7,623 bases of DNA, taken from an uncultured Porphyromonadaceae bacterium. Lineage in GTDB: Bacteria; Bacteroidota; Bacteroidia; Bacteroidales; Muribaculaceae. The notes below the pieces were generated by a model, which was not told the DNA's origin, made no database searches, and worked only from the letters and a program-made list of their open reading frames with translations. Shown here piece by piece: positions 1 through 6,546 of this stretch. The stretch spans positions 1 through 7,623 of the forward strand of contig USMC01000067.1 of NCBI GenBank assembly GCA_900555715.1, given 5' to 3'. Positions within the stretch are counted from its first letter, which is position 1, and each line of letters begins with the position of its first letter. The translations under genes and the position numbers were made by a program.

Positions 1-1039
1 AGAATATTCGGTTATCAAGCAACTCATAATATTTGTTCATTATTGCAACATGATCCGTCAGGTCTACATCACTTACTCCAAGCACATTAAGAGCTATTGC
101 TGCAGTATTGTAAGTTTTTCCTGTACCAGGTGCGCCTTGTAATATTATATTGTGCTTTGACCTAAGCAAATTAGCACAGTTATCTGTAAATGCCTTATTA
201 TTCATATATGCCAACCAGTCTTTTATATATTTATATTGTTCAGTATTTTTACCGCATGATGAAAATGTTCCTTGTGAGAAAAGCCTAGACTGAGGCTGTT
301 TGTAGTTATCGGCCCATGATAAAATTTTTACCTTTCTAAAATTTACATTTATATATTTTGCTGTTAGATTTGCATCAGTAAAGTTCTCTCCTATAATCTG
401 ACATAAGGCAATTGCCTGATTACCTTTTCTAACAAGAACGATATTGCCATTATCTATGTTTTTGAAATTTCTACATTGACCATCATCCCACTCGCCAGTA
501 CCAATAACCGGCTCTGGTTCTAAAAGCATTAATGTTGAGTTAATTTGAGTACCACCTTTTCCCTCAGGAAGATGCATTTGTATATGCCAATACTTATCAA
601 ATTCCAAATTTTGTGGAGTATATTTGATCTTATTTCTTGATATCCGAATTATGTCGTCAACTGTTAGATCATTAGATATCCAGTATTTTTTTTGATTAGA
701 TGATACTCCATATTTTGATAGTTCATTTTGGAATAGCAAATCAAGCCTTTCATCTTGCACTTTTTGATAGTAAGCTTTGATTTTATCATTAGTCTGCGTT
801 CCATCACCATGGTTCTCTTCGTGTTTTTCTTTTGAATTATTAAGATATCCAACGAATCGACTTGGGGCGAAACATATCATCGAGTCGATAATTTCAACAA
901 CATAATTTTTACCTCTAATCATTTTTTCAAGGGCCCAAGACTTATATTCATCGCCTTGTTCTCCTTTTAAATATGAATAAAGAGTTCTTATGTTGGAAAC
1001 TATATCTTCTTGCGTTTCAATGAAATCAGATCTGTCCAT
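1..1039 (-). CDS. McrB-like AAA+ restriction/defence protein, N-terminal part (runs off left edge)
   Basis: An open frame from ATG at 1039 reads 346 codons without a stop and leaves the window at position 1, so the C-terminus is missing. Residues 302-309 are a Walker A motif, GAPGTGKT, in the context NIILQ-GAPGTGKT-YNTAAIAL that is typical of McrB-family motor subunits. The expected Walker B and the McrB signature would lie off the edge. Two regions precede the motor. Residues ~35-120 carry FAPSRFVGY (57-65) and DGTQTN (79-84). Residues ~150-242 read like a PUA/EVE-type modified-base reader: WHIQMHLPEG at 151-160, IVLVRKG at 200-206, FRKVKILSW at 234-242. McrB proteins bind modified DNA through the N-terminus and drive the McrC nuclease with NTP hydrolysis, so type IV restriction is the inferred role. 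The partner gene is not visible here. The gene is AT-rich (about one-third G+C) beside G+C-rich neighbours, which suggests transfer. I am sure of the AAA+ class, fairly sure of the McrB type, and only tentative on the reader domain. Confidence 0.85.
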   Translation of the reverse strand, partial: MDRSDFIETQEDIVSNIRTLYSYLKGEQGDEYKSWALEKMIRGKNYVVEIIDSMICFAPSRFVGYLNNSKEKHEENHGDGTQTNDKIKAYYQKVQDERLDLLFQNELSKYGVSSNQKKYWISNDLTVDDIIRISRNKIKYTPQNLEFDKYWHIQMHLPEGKGGTQINSTLMLLEPEPVIGTGEWDDGQCRNFKNIDNGNIVLVRKGNQAIALCQIIGENFTDANLTAKYINVNFRKVKILSWADNYKQPQSRLFSQGTFSSCGKNTEQYKYIKDWLAYMNNKAFTDNCANLLRSKHNIILQGAPGTGKTYNTAAIALNVLGVSDVDLTDHVAIMNKYYELLDNRIF

Positions 1040-1161
1040 AAATATCAAGTGTAGTATATTAAGTTTCGATGAATTAATCAAATCATCATTTCAGATTGTA
1101 CCAAATAATATTTCATAAAATTTCAGCGGCATGCTTAAACCGGCGGTTCGCCTGCGGCGGC
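1040..1161. other. Intergenic spacer at an abrupt base-composition switch
   Basis: The 122 bp between the alpha-galactosidase stop and the McrB-like start hold the change from G+C-rich sequence (right of about 1125) to strongly AT-rich sequence (left). A short GGCG-GTT-CGCC hairpin sits at 1142-1152, just after the alpha-galactosidase stop. It has no following T-run, so it is not a clear terminator. A weak promoter-like box, TACACTTG on the minus strand (1053-1046, one mismatch to TAnnTTTG), lies 6 nt before the McrB-like ATG. I could not place a well-spaced upstream box. No direct repeat, tRNA fragment or integrase site was recognised that would mark an island end. Confidence 0.5.
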
Positions 1162-3147
1162 TCAGGGGCGGGGGATGAGGCGGAGAAGTTTTACGCCGTG
1201 GTAGGGCACGGAGACATGGTAGGAGCCGCGGACGTCTGTCGCCTCGTCGGCGTTTCGCCATAGATCACGGATTGTTGCACTTCCTTCGATGCCGAGGGCG
1301 GCGAGATCTATTTCAAAATCGTAGGTGCGGTGCTGCATAGCCTCTGCGTCGTCCTGATTCCAGAGAACAAAATATGGATCCATGTTAAAGCAACCGAAGG
1401 CGATAGAGCCGTCTGCCAGCGGTTTATACCATATCTGTCCGTTTTCGACTGTCTTCTTGACGGCGGGAGCGCAAAGCTGGTCCTGATTGACGGCGATTAC
1501 CTCGCGGTTTGTCAGCAGCGACATTGTGAAGTCGTCGAGAAGCTCCATATCGCAGCCAAGGAGAAGCGGTGCTGTGAGCAATGCCCACAACGATACATGG
1601 GAATACTGCTCGTCGGGAGTGAGAAGCGTAGGATGCTTGGGAGCGCCCCATCCGCCGCCCACCTGACCGACAACCATCATATCAGGGTCGTTGAAACGCC
1701 CCGGCGCGGTAGAGTGGGCGCAAACGTCCTGACAGTTGCCGATAGCAAGGACGACATTCCACTCGTCGGTGATGTCGCGGGTTGTGCGCCAGTGGTTTCC
1801 TCCCGCGTCCGGTCCCCATTCCCATACGCGGGGAGCACCGTAGCCCACGCAGTAGACAATGTCGCGTCCTGCGGCATCGAGGGCGGAGCGCATAAGGTCG
1901 TAGGGCGTGCGTATCGACCCTTCGCTCGAATCTTTCTCCACCTGCGTGTGGCTGCAATAGTCATATTTGAGGTAGTCGACGCCCCAGTCGGCCCATGTGC
2001 GGGCGTCGGTATACTCATGTCCGTAAGATGCAAGATAGTTGCCGCATGTCGTCGGACCGGGCGAAGAATATATGCCGAATTTCAGACCTTTTGAATGGAT
2101 GTACGATGTCAGTGCTTTCATGTCGCTCCAGTTTTCGTTCGGCGGAAGGGTACCGTCGGCATTGCGTTGTTTCGCCTCCCAGCCGTCGTCGACGCTGACA
2201 TACGTCCAGCCATAAGGATGCAGTTTTTCATGCATTATGTCGGCAGTGCGGCGCAGGATGGCGTCGCTCGCATCAAAACGCCAGCAGTTCCAGCTGCTCC
2301 AGCCCATCACGGGTGTGAGCGATATGCGGTCGCCGATCTTTACTGTCACCTCCTTAGTGTCCTTGCCGTGCCTGTTCGTAGCAGTGAGAACCACTCTGTA
2401 GTCTCCGGCTTGTGCCACACTGCCTGTGATGACACCTGTCGAAGGGTCTATCTCCAGACCTTCCGGAAGCCCGTCGGCAGAGTATTCGAGCGGACGCTCG
2501 CCGGTAGCCATCACCGACCAGAGAAAGTCGGCGCCAGGTGTCGCCCCGAAGACTGCGGGGTTATTTATCTGCGGCTCGGCGGGTGCGGGCGGAGTGAGGA
2601 TATATGGTTCTTTTGCAACGGATTTTGGCCAGACGGGGATGGAACGGACGTCGGCGCCGTCGGTAATGAACCGTACGTCGACCCAGTCGGCGTGGTCGTA
2701 CATAAACTCGTCGTCGCACATGTCGATGAGCAGCAGTACCTTATCTATACCGGCAAGATCGACGTCGAAAGGCACCGCCTTGTCGCCGCACGTCATCACG
2801 CCGCTGCGCCATAGCTCGCGCCCGTCGCCGAGAATTCTGAATTCCAGACGTGTCCGGAAAAGGTTTGTGTCGTCGGGACCTGCCATTCCCGTTATCCTCT
2901 GTGCTTTACCTCCGAGAGAGAAAAGCATGCGGCTTATGGCATGACCGCCTATTCCGCGACTGAACCTGACACCTCCGACACTCAGGGGAGTTCCGACAAC
3001 CGACCGGTTGATTTCAGGCAGTCCCCAGTCCTGCACATAGTTACCCTGCGGGTCTATCTCGTCGAGCCATATCACGCGCTCAGCGGCGGGAGCAAAAATG
3101 CCTGTCAGGGCAAGAAGCCCCGACAGGATAGTCGTTCGGTAGTTCAT
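1162..3147 (-). CDS. Secreted GH27 alpha-galactosidase with NPCBM and He_PIG-like domains
   Basis: A retaining exo-glycosidase that releases terminal alpha-linked galactose (by family), 661 aa. Residues 1-22 form a signal peptide with an APAA cleavage region. Residues ~24-164 match an NPCBM carbohydrate-binding module (GIGGHA at 65-70; DHADWVDVRF at 151-160). Residues ~195-272 are an Ig-like He_PIG module (LPEGLEIDPSTGVITG at 227-242). The GH27 barrel starts at TPVMGWSSWN (278-287). By comparison with human GLA, D396 in YLKYDYC is the nucleophile and D458 in HWRTTRDI the acid/base. D320-D321, K394, R454, NDPDM (486-490) and the C368/C398 pair also match conserved positions. A beta-sandwich occupies ~560-661. 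The loop equivalent to the human specificity residues (E203, L206) reads CVGYGAP, a bacterial form, so fine specificity is not settled. It starts 32 bp after the ABC permease and may be read through from it. No SusC/SusD pair or sensor gene is beside it, so it is not an obvious polysaccharide-utilisation locus member. Periplasmic or surface location is inferred. Confidence 0.95.
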   Translation of the reverse strand: MNYRTTILSGLLALTGIFAPAAERVIWLDEIDPQGNYVQDWGLPEINRSVVGTPLSVGGVRFSRGIGGHAISRMLFSLGGKAQRITGMAGPDDTNLFRTRLEFRILGDGRELWRSGVMTCGDKAVPFDVDLAGIDKVLLLIDMCDDEFMYDHADWVDVRFITDGADVRSIPVWPKSVAKEPYILTPPAPAEPQINNPAVFGATPGADFLWSVMATGERPLEYSADGLPEGLEIDPSTGVITGSVAQAGDYRVVLTATNRHGKDTKEVTVKIGDRISLTPVMGWSSWNCWRFDASDAILRRTADIMHEKLHPYGWTYVSVDDGWEAKQRNADGTLPPNENWSDMKALTSYIHSKGLKFGIYSSPGPTTCGNYLASYGHEYTDARTWADWGVDYLKYDYCSHTQVEKDSSEGSIRTPYDLMRSALDAAGRDIVYCVGYGAPRVWEWGPDAGGNHWRTTRDITDEWNVVLAIGNCQDVCAHSTAPGRFNDPDMMVVGQVGGGWGAPKHPTLLTPDEQYSHVSLWALLTAPLLLGCDMELLDDFTMSLLTNREVIAVNQDQLCAPAVKKTVENGQIWYKPLADGSIAFGCFNMDPYFVLWNQDDAEAMQHRTYDFEIDLAALGIEGSATIRDLWRNADEATDVRGSYHVSVPYHGVKLLRLIPRP

Positions 3148-3179
3148 GGTATCAGTCCGGTATTTTTCAAAATGATTTT

Positions 3180-4442
3180 TTATTTATAGCGCATCCAGCG
3201 GATGAGGTCGGCGAGGCGCGGTTTTTTGCCGTACATGAATATGCCTACACGGTAGATTTTCGCACACATCCACACCATGAACGCTATGCTTGCGTAGAGC
3301 ACCACAAGCGAGACAACGATTTCCCATACAGGTACTCCGAATGGGATGCGCGCCATCATGCACATCGGCGATGTGAACGGAATGACCGACATCCAGAAAG
3401 CGAAGCCCGACGCAGGGTTGTTGAGAACCGACATTGAGGCTACGATGGCGAGAATGATGGGCATTGTGGGGATGGTTGTGAGCTGCGAGGCATCCTGGAT
3501 ATTGTCGACCGCCGAACCTATGGCGGCGAAAATCGACGAATAGAAAAGGTAACCGCCTATGAAGAAAAGCAGCAACCACACCATCAGCGACAGCAGGAAG
3601 CTGCTGTCGGACAGCTGTGCGACAATGCCGGCTACTTCAGGATCGGCGGCTGCGGCACTCGACGACACGAGCGGCACGAGCCATGCGGTGCATGCTCCGA
3701 TAATACATACCCAAATGACAATCTGAGTGATAGCCACAAGTCCGACGCCGAGAATCTTGCCCAGCATGAGTTCGGCAGGACGCACCGACGATACCACGAG
3801 CTCCAGAACACGGTTGCTCTTCTCTTCTACTATTGATGTCAGTACCATCTGACCGTAGATGAGGATGAACATATAGAGCACCATATCGGAACCGAGCGAA
3901 AGGATATAGGAGAATACCGACGATACTTCCGAATCTTCTTCTTTGTCGATGTCGACGACCGGCAGGCTCATGTCTACTTTTACTTCATCGAGAATCTTGC
4001 GTATGTTGTCCACTTCGTATGCCTGCAGGCGCACGTCCTCGATAGCAGTGCTGAGCTGACCGGTGATGAACGCGTCGGACACCATGGCAAGCGATCCGTG
4101 GGAATAGAGGCGGATCGATTCCTCCGGTCGGGCGATAGCGTCGGAGCCTATGGCAAGGATGGCGTCGTAGTCGCTGTTGGCGCGGGCGCTGTCAAGCGGC
4201 TCGCCGGTGGCTACGATAAAGCGTATATCGTCGTTGCCCCGCAGATGGGCGGCTATCTTGCCTGTATCGTCGATGACGGCTATGTTCTTGCTCTCAGGCG
4301 TGCTGAAAACCATTATCAGCGCCGGAGCAACCATTATCAGTGCCATGAAAAGAGGCACAAGGAGAGTTGTGATTATGAAGCTTTTGCGTTTTACGCGTTC
4401 GAGATATTCACGCGATATTACTATTCCGAGACCTGATTTCAT
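3180..4442 (-). CDS. ABC-2 type transporter permease (NatB/YhaP-like)
   Basis: Membrane half of an exporter, 420 aa. A hydrophobic helix at ~22-46 is followed by a large extracytoplasmic domain (~50-180). About five more helices come at ~185-206, 232-257, 281-312, 324-341 and 371-395. This one-plus-five layout is that of the ABC2_membrane_3 family (COG1668, NatB). EEKSNRVLE (206-214), directly after helix 2, is a hallmark of these permeases. The ATG at 4442 overlaps the TGA of the upstream ATPase gene as ATGA (4439-4442), which points to translational coupling and a single ATPase-permease pair. The only family members with a known job that I can cite are Na+ exporters of the NatAB type; most homologues are uncharacterised, so the substrate is unknown. 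The C-terminus is basic (KKPRLADLIRWMRYK). Confidence 0.93.
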   Translation of the reverse strand: MKSGLGIVISREYLERVKRKSFIITTLLVPLFMALIMVAPALIMVFSTPESKNIAVIDDTGKIAAHLRGNDDIRFIVATGEPLDSARANSDYDAILAIGSDAIARPEESIRLYSHGSLAMVSDAFITGQLSTAIEDVRLQAYEVDNIRKILDEVKVDMSLPVVDIDKEEDSEVSSVFSYILSLGSDMVLYMFILIYGQMVLTSIVEEKSNRVLELVVSSVRPAELMLGKILGVGLVAITQIVIWVCIIGACTAWLVPLVSSSAAAADPEVAGIVAQLSDSSFLLSLMVWLLLFFIGGYLFYSSIFAAIGSAVDNIQDASQLTTIPTMPIILAIVASMSVLNNPASGFAFWMSVIPFTSPMCMMARIPFGVPVWEIVVSLVVLYASIAFMVWMCAKIYRVGIFMYGKKPRLADLIRWMRYK

Positions 4443-5383
4443 TGCTGCTGGTTTAATTGGTTCTTATGGTTTGACTCCTGGACGGCGCGGACAAAAATAT
4501 CGTCCATTGTCGGCAGTAACGCGCGGAAACTGTTGATTTCTACTGTTTCGTTGGCCTTGGCAATGAAGGCGCGCACATCGGCGGCGGATGTCAGGCATAC
4601 GTCGGCTGTGGCATAGCCGTCGGTGTTGATTCCTCCGAGTTTCACTTCGAGACCTTCGATGGCGGTTAGCGATGACGGATCGCCGGTGAAGGCGAGCTCG
4701 TAGCGGTTGTCGGCATAGCGCTCGCGCACCTGGCGCAGACTGCCGCTGAGGATGTCGTGCGACTGGTTGATGAGGGTTATTTCGTCGCACAGTTCCTCGA
4801 CGCTCGTCATGTTGTGGGTGGAGAAGATGACTGTCGCTCCCTCGTCGCGCAGATGCAGAATCTCGCGTTTGAGAATTCCGGCATTGATGGGGTCGAAACC
4901 TGAGAAAGGTTCGTCGAAAATCAGAAGTTTCGGGCGGTGCAGGACTGTGACGATGAACTGCACCTTCTGCGCCATGCCTTTGGAGAGTTCTTCGACCTTC
5001 TTGTTCCACCAGTCGCTGATTTCAAGCCGCTCGAACCATTCTTTGAGCGACTTTTCGGCATCTTTGCGGCAAAGCCCCTTGAGACGGGCGAAGAAAAGCG
5101 CCTGCTCGCCTACTTTCATTTTCTTATACAGTCCTCGTTCTTCGGGCAGGTAGCCTATGTTCACCACGTCGTCTGCCGTCATGGTGTGCCCGTCGAAGGT
5201 GACGGTGCCGCTGTCGGGTGCCGTGATATGGTTGATGATTCGTATGAGGGTTGTCTTGCCTGCGCCGTTCGGTCCGAGAAGTCCGTATATCTTTCCGCGC
5301 GGCACACACACGGTCACGTCGTCGAGGGCACGATGACCGGAAAAGTCCTTGATGATGTTTTCTGCTGAAATAATATAGTCCAT
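4439..5383 (-). CDS. ABC transporter ATP-binding protein (YhaQ/NatA-like, DUF4162-type C-terminus)
   Basis: ATPase half of the exporter, 314 aa. Residues 1-225 are the nucleotide-binding domain. Walker A is GPNGAGKTT (37-45). The Q-loop region reads LPEERGLY (79-86), with the acidic replacement usual in the YhaQ group. The signature is LSKGMAQKV (133-141), Walker B is LLIFDEP (153-159), and the switch histidine is H190 in STHNM. Residues ~226-303 form a C-terminal appendage ending PTMDDIFVRAV, as in DUF4162-bearing ATPases (COG4152). The pairing with the next gene is fixed by their 4-bp overlap. It lies 54 bp downstream of the LpxH-like gene on the same strand, and that gap holds no convincing promoter, so it may belong to the same transcript. 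All catalytic motifs are intact. The transported substrate cannot be read from the sequence. Confidence 0.95.
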   Translation of the reverse strand: MDYIISAENIIKDFSGHRALDDVTVCVPRGKIYGLLGPNGAGKTTLIRIINHITAPDSGTVTFDGHTMTADDVVNIGYLPEERGLYKKMKVGEQALFFARLKGLCRKDAEKSLKEWFERLEISDWWNKKVEELSKGMAQKVQFIVTVLHRPKLLIFDEPFSGFDPINAGILKREILHLRDEGATVIFSTHNMTSVEELCDEITLINQSHDILSGSLRQVRERYADNRYELAFTGDPSSLTAIEGLEVKLGGINTDGYATADVCLTSAADVRAFIAKANETVEINSFRALLPTMDDIFVRAVQESNHKNQLNQQQ

Positions 5384-5437
5384 TGAGTGATGTTTAATGG
5401 GTCATTTTAATATCAGACGCCGGAACAGCGCCGAAAA

Positions 5438-6214
5438 TTACATTTCGGCTGAAAAATCCTTCAGCTCCAGCGTCGAGCCGTCGAAAACGGCGTATGTGCT
5501 TTCCGTAATCCAGTTGCCGAGTACGGCAAGGCGGCACGATGCCGTGACAGGCTCGTCGATAGCGACATGATGATGTCCGATGATGATATAGCGCAGTTCC
5601 GGATGCTCCGAGCAAAGACGGCGCGCCTCTACTTCGACCGCTGCGCGTGCGCGCGGAGTGAGCTTGGGCTCGTGCAGACTGCCGTTGCCTTTACGGCTGT
5701 GCGAGCTCCAGCCATGTGCGAAAGGCATGGTCCATCGCGGATGCAGACCCGAGTAGAGCTTCTGGAGAAGTCTGTTGTGGAAAATAGCGCGGAGAAAGCG
5801 GTAGCCTGCCGGTTGGCGTCCGAAGTCGTCGCCGTGACCGAGGAAGAAGAGTGTACCGTCGAGCTCACGGAATATGCCACCGTCCTTGGCGTCGACCACC
5901 TCGACACCTATCTCGTCGCGTATATAGTCGAATAGCCATATGTCATGGTTGCCGGTGAACCATACTATGCGCACGCCGGCATCCGCCATACGCGCCAGCT
6001 GTCCGAAGAAACGCACATAGCCGCGAGGTACCACGGTCCGGTATTCGAACCAGTAGTCGAGGATGTCGCCGAGAAGATAGACAGCCTTGGCAGTGCTTTC
6101 GATCGACCGCAGGAATGCGACGACGCGTCCTTCGTGCGCGCGCCGGTCCGGCATATAGCTGGCGCCAAGATGGACGTCGCTCAGAAAATATGTCAGCCCG
6201 TCGGTGCGGCTCAT
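5438..6214 (-). CDS. lpxH: LpxH-like metallophosphatase (putative UDP-2,3-diacylglucosamine diphosphatase)
   Basis: A calcineurin-type metallophosphoesterase of 258 aa. The metal-site motifs appear in order: SDVHLG (12-17), GDILDYWFEY (49-58), GNHD (88-91), GHGDD (126-130) and GHHH (213-216). The family role is cleavage of UDP-2,3-diacylglucosamine to lipid X and UMP on the cytoplasmic face of the inner membrane, a step of lipid A synthesis. The frame is open to an ATG at 6265, but I chose the ATG at 6214. It overlaps the TGA of the preceding gene as ATGA (6211-6214) and begins MSRTDGLTYFLSDVHLG, placing the first motif at the usual distance from the N-terminus. The extra 17 residues upstream are charged and unlike the family. 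One caution: proven LpxH enzymes have GNRD, with Arg contacting substrate, and here it is GNHD. The Bacteroidota proteins of this type are usually named LpxH by annotation, so the activity is inferred. A 7-bp hairpin at 5430-5449 spans the stop codon. Confidence 0.85.
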   Translation of the reverse strand: MSRTDGLTYFLSDVHLGASYMPDRRAHEGRVVAFLRSIESTAKAVYLLGDILDYWFEYRTVVPRGYVRFFGQLARMADAGVRIVWFTGNHDIWLFDYIRDEIGVEVVDAKDGGIFRELDGTLFFLGHGDDFGRQPAGYRFLRAIFHNRLLQKLYSGLHPRWTMPFAHGWSSHSRKGNGSLHEPKLTPRARAAVEVEARRLCSEHPELRYIIIGHHHVAIDEPVTASCRLAVLGNWITESTYAVFDGSTLELKDFSAEM

Positions 6215-6531
6215 AGGAAGCCGAGTTCGAGTTTTGCTTCGTCGCTCATCATGTCCTGGTTCCATTCAGGCTCGAAAACGATGTTGACAGTCACTTTTCC
6301 GATGCCTTCGATGCTTTCGAGCTTCATGCGGACATCTTCGAGGATGAAGTCCGCCATAGGGCAGTTCGGAGCCGTCAGCGTCATGTCAACGTCGAGGTCG
6401 CCGTTGTCTGCCAGCTCTATTTTGTAGACAAGCCCGAGACTGTATATGTCGACGGGTATCTCGGGGTCATATACGGTTTTGAGCATCGTTATGATGCGCT
6501 CCTCTATATTTAATCGTTCTTCGGGTGTCAT
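6211..6531 (-). CDS. sufT: SufT/MIP18-type iron-sulfur cluster assembly factor (DUF59)
   Basis: A single-domain DUF59 protein of 106 aa, the usual length for stand-alone members. The family signature YDPEIPVDIYSLGLVYKI spans 21-38, and LTAPNCPM (52-59) carries the conserved cysteine (C57) tied to metal/cluster handling. The tail FEPEWNQDMMSDEAKLELGFL (86-106) is shared by SUF-associated members. Such proteins help assemble or hand over Fe-S clusters in the cytoplasm. No sufBCD genes are in the window, so this copy is outside a SUF operon here. It begins 12 bp after the stop of the FabD-LigA composite frame and its stop overlaps the LpxH-like start, implying co-translation with that gene. No Shine-Dalgarno sequence is seen, as is usual in Bacteroidota. 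Confidence 0.92.
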   Translation of the reverse strand: MTPEERLNIEERIITMLKTVYDPEIPVDIYSLGLVYKIELADNGDLDVDMTLTAPNCPMADFILEDVRMKLESIEGIGKVTVNIVFEPEWNQDMMSDEAKLELGFL

Positions 6532-6538
6532 AATGTTG

Positions 6539-6546
6539 CAAAGTTA
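6539..6546 (-). promoter_or_regulatory. Possible -7 box (TAACTTTG) before the sufT-like gene
   Basis: The minus strand reads TAACTTTG from 6546 to 6539, an exact match to the Bacteroidetes TAnnTTTG element. It overlaps the stop codon of the preceding frame and ends 7 nt before the sufT ATG, so a transcript from it would be nearly leaderless. I see no clear -33 TTTG at the expected spacing, so this is a weak call. Confidence 0.3.

Noticed and set aside
664..852. A 62-codon minus-strand frame rich in Lys and Ile.
   Set aside because: It is an out-of-frame shadow of the McrB-like gene, which reads continuously through the region in another frame.
1330..2814. Two long plus-strand open frames (1330-2094 and 2095-2814) opposite the alpha-galactosidase gene.
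   Set aside because: Their translations have no recognisable domain and they lie wholly antisense to a full-length GH27 gene with intact catalytic residues. Long shadow frames are common in G+C-rich coding sequence.
3168..3175. TCATTTTG on the minus strand before the alpha-galactosidase start, considered as a -7 box.
   Set aside because: It has one mismatch at a key position of TAnnTTTG and no placed upstream element, in AT-rich sequence where chance matches are easy.
5433..5440. TAATTTTC on the minus strand before the ABC ATPase gene, considered as a -7 box.
   Set aside because: It lacks the final G of the consensus and coincides with the LpxH-like stop codon, so it is too weak to report as a promoter.
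5430..5449. Perfect 7-bp inverted repeat GCCGAAA/TTTCGGC with a 6-nt loop over the LpxH-like stop codon, considered as a terminator.
   Set aside because: No T-run follows on the minus strand, and the ABC genes begin soon after in the same direction, so termination is not supported.
6215..6265. The 17-residue N-terminal extension of the LpxH-like frame starting at the ATG at 6265.
   Set aside because: It would lie deep inside the sufT-like gene and lacks family resemblance. The ATG at 6214 in the ATGA overlap fits better.
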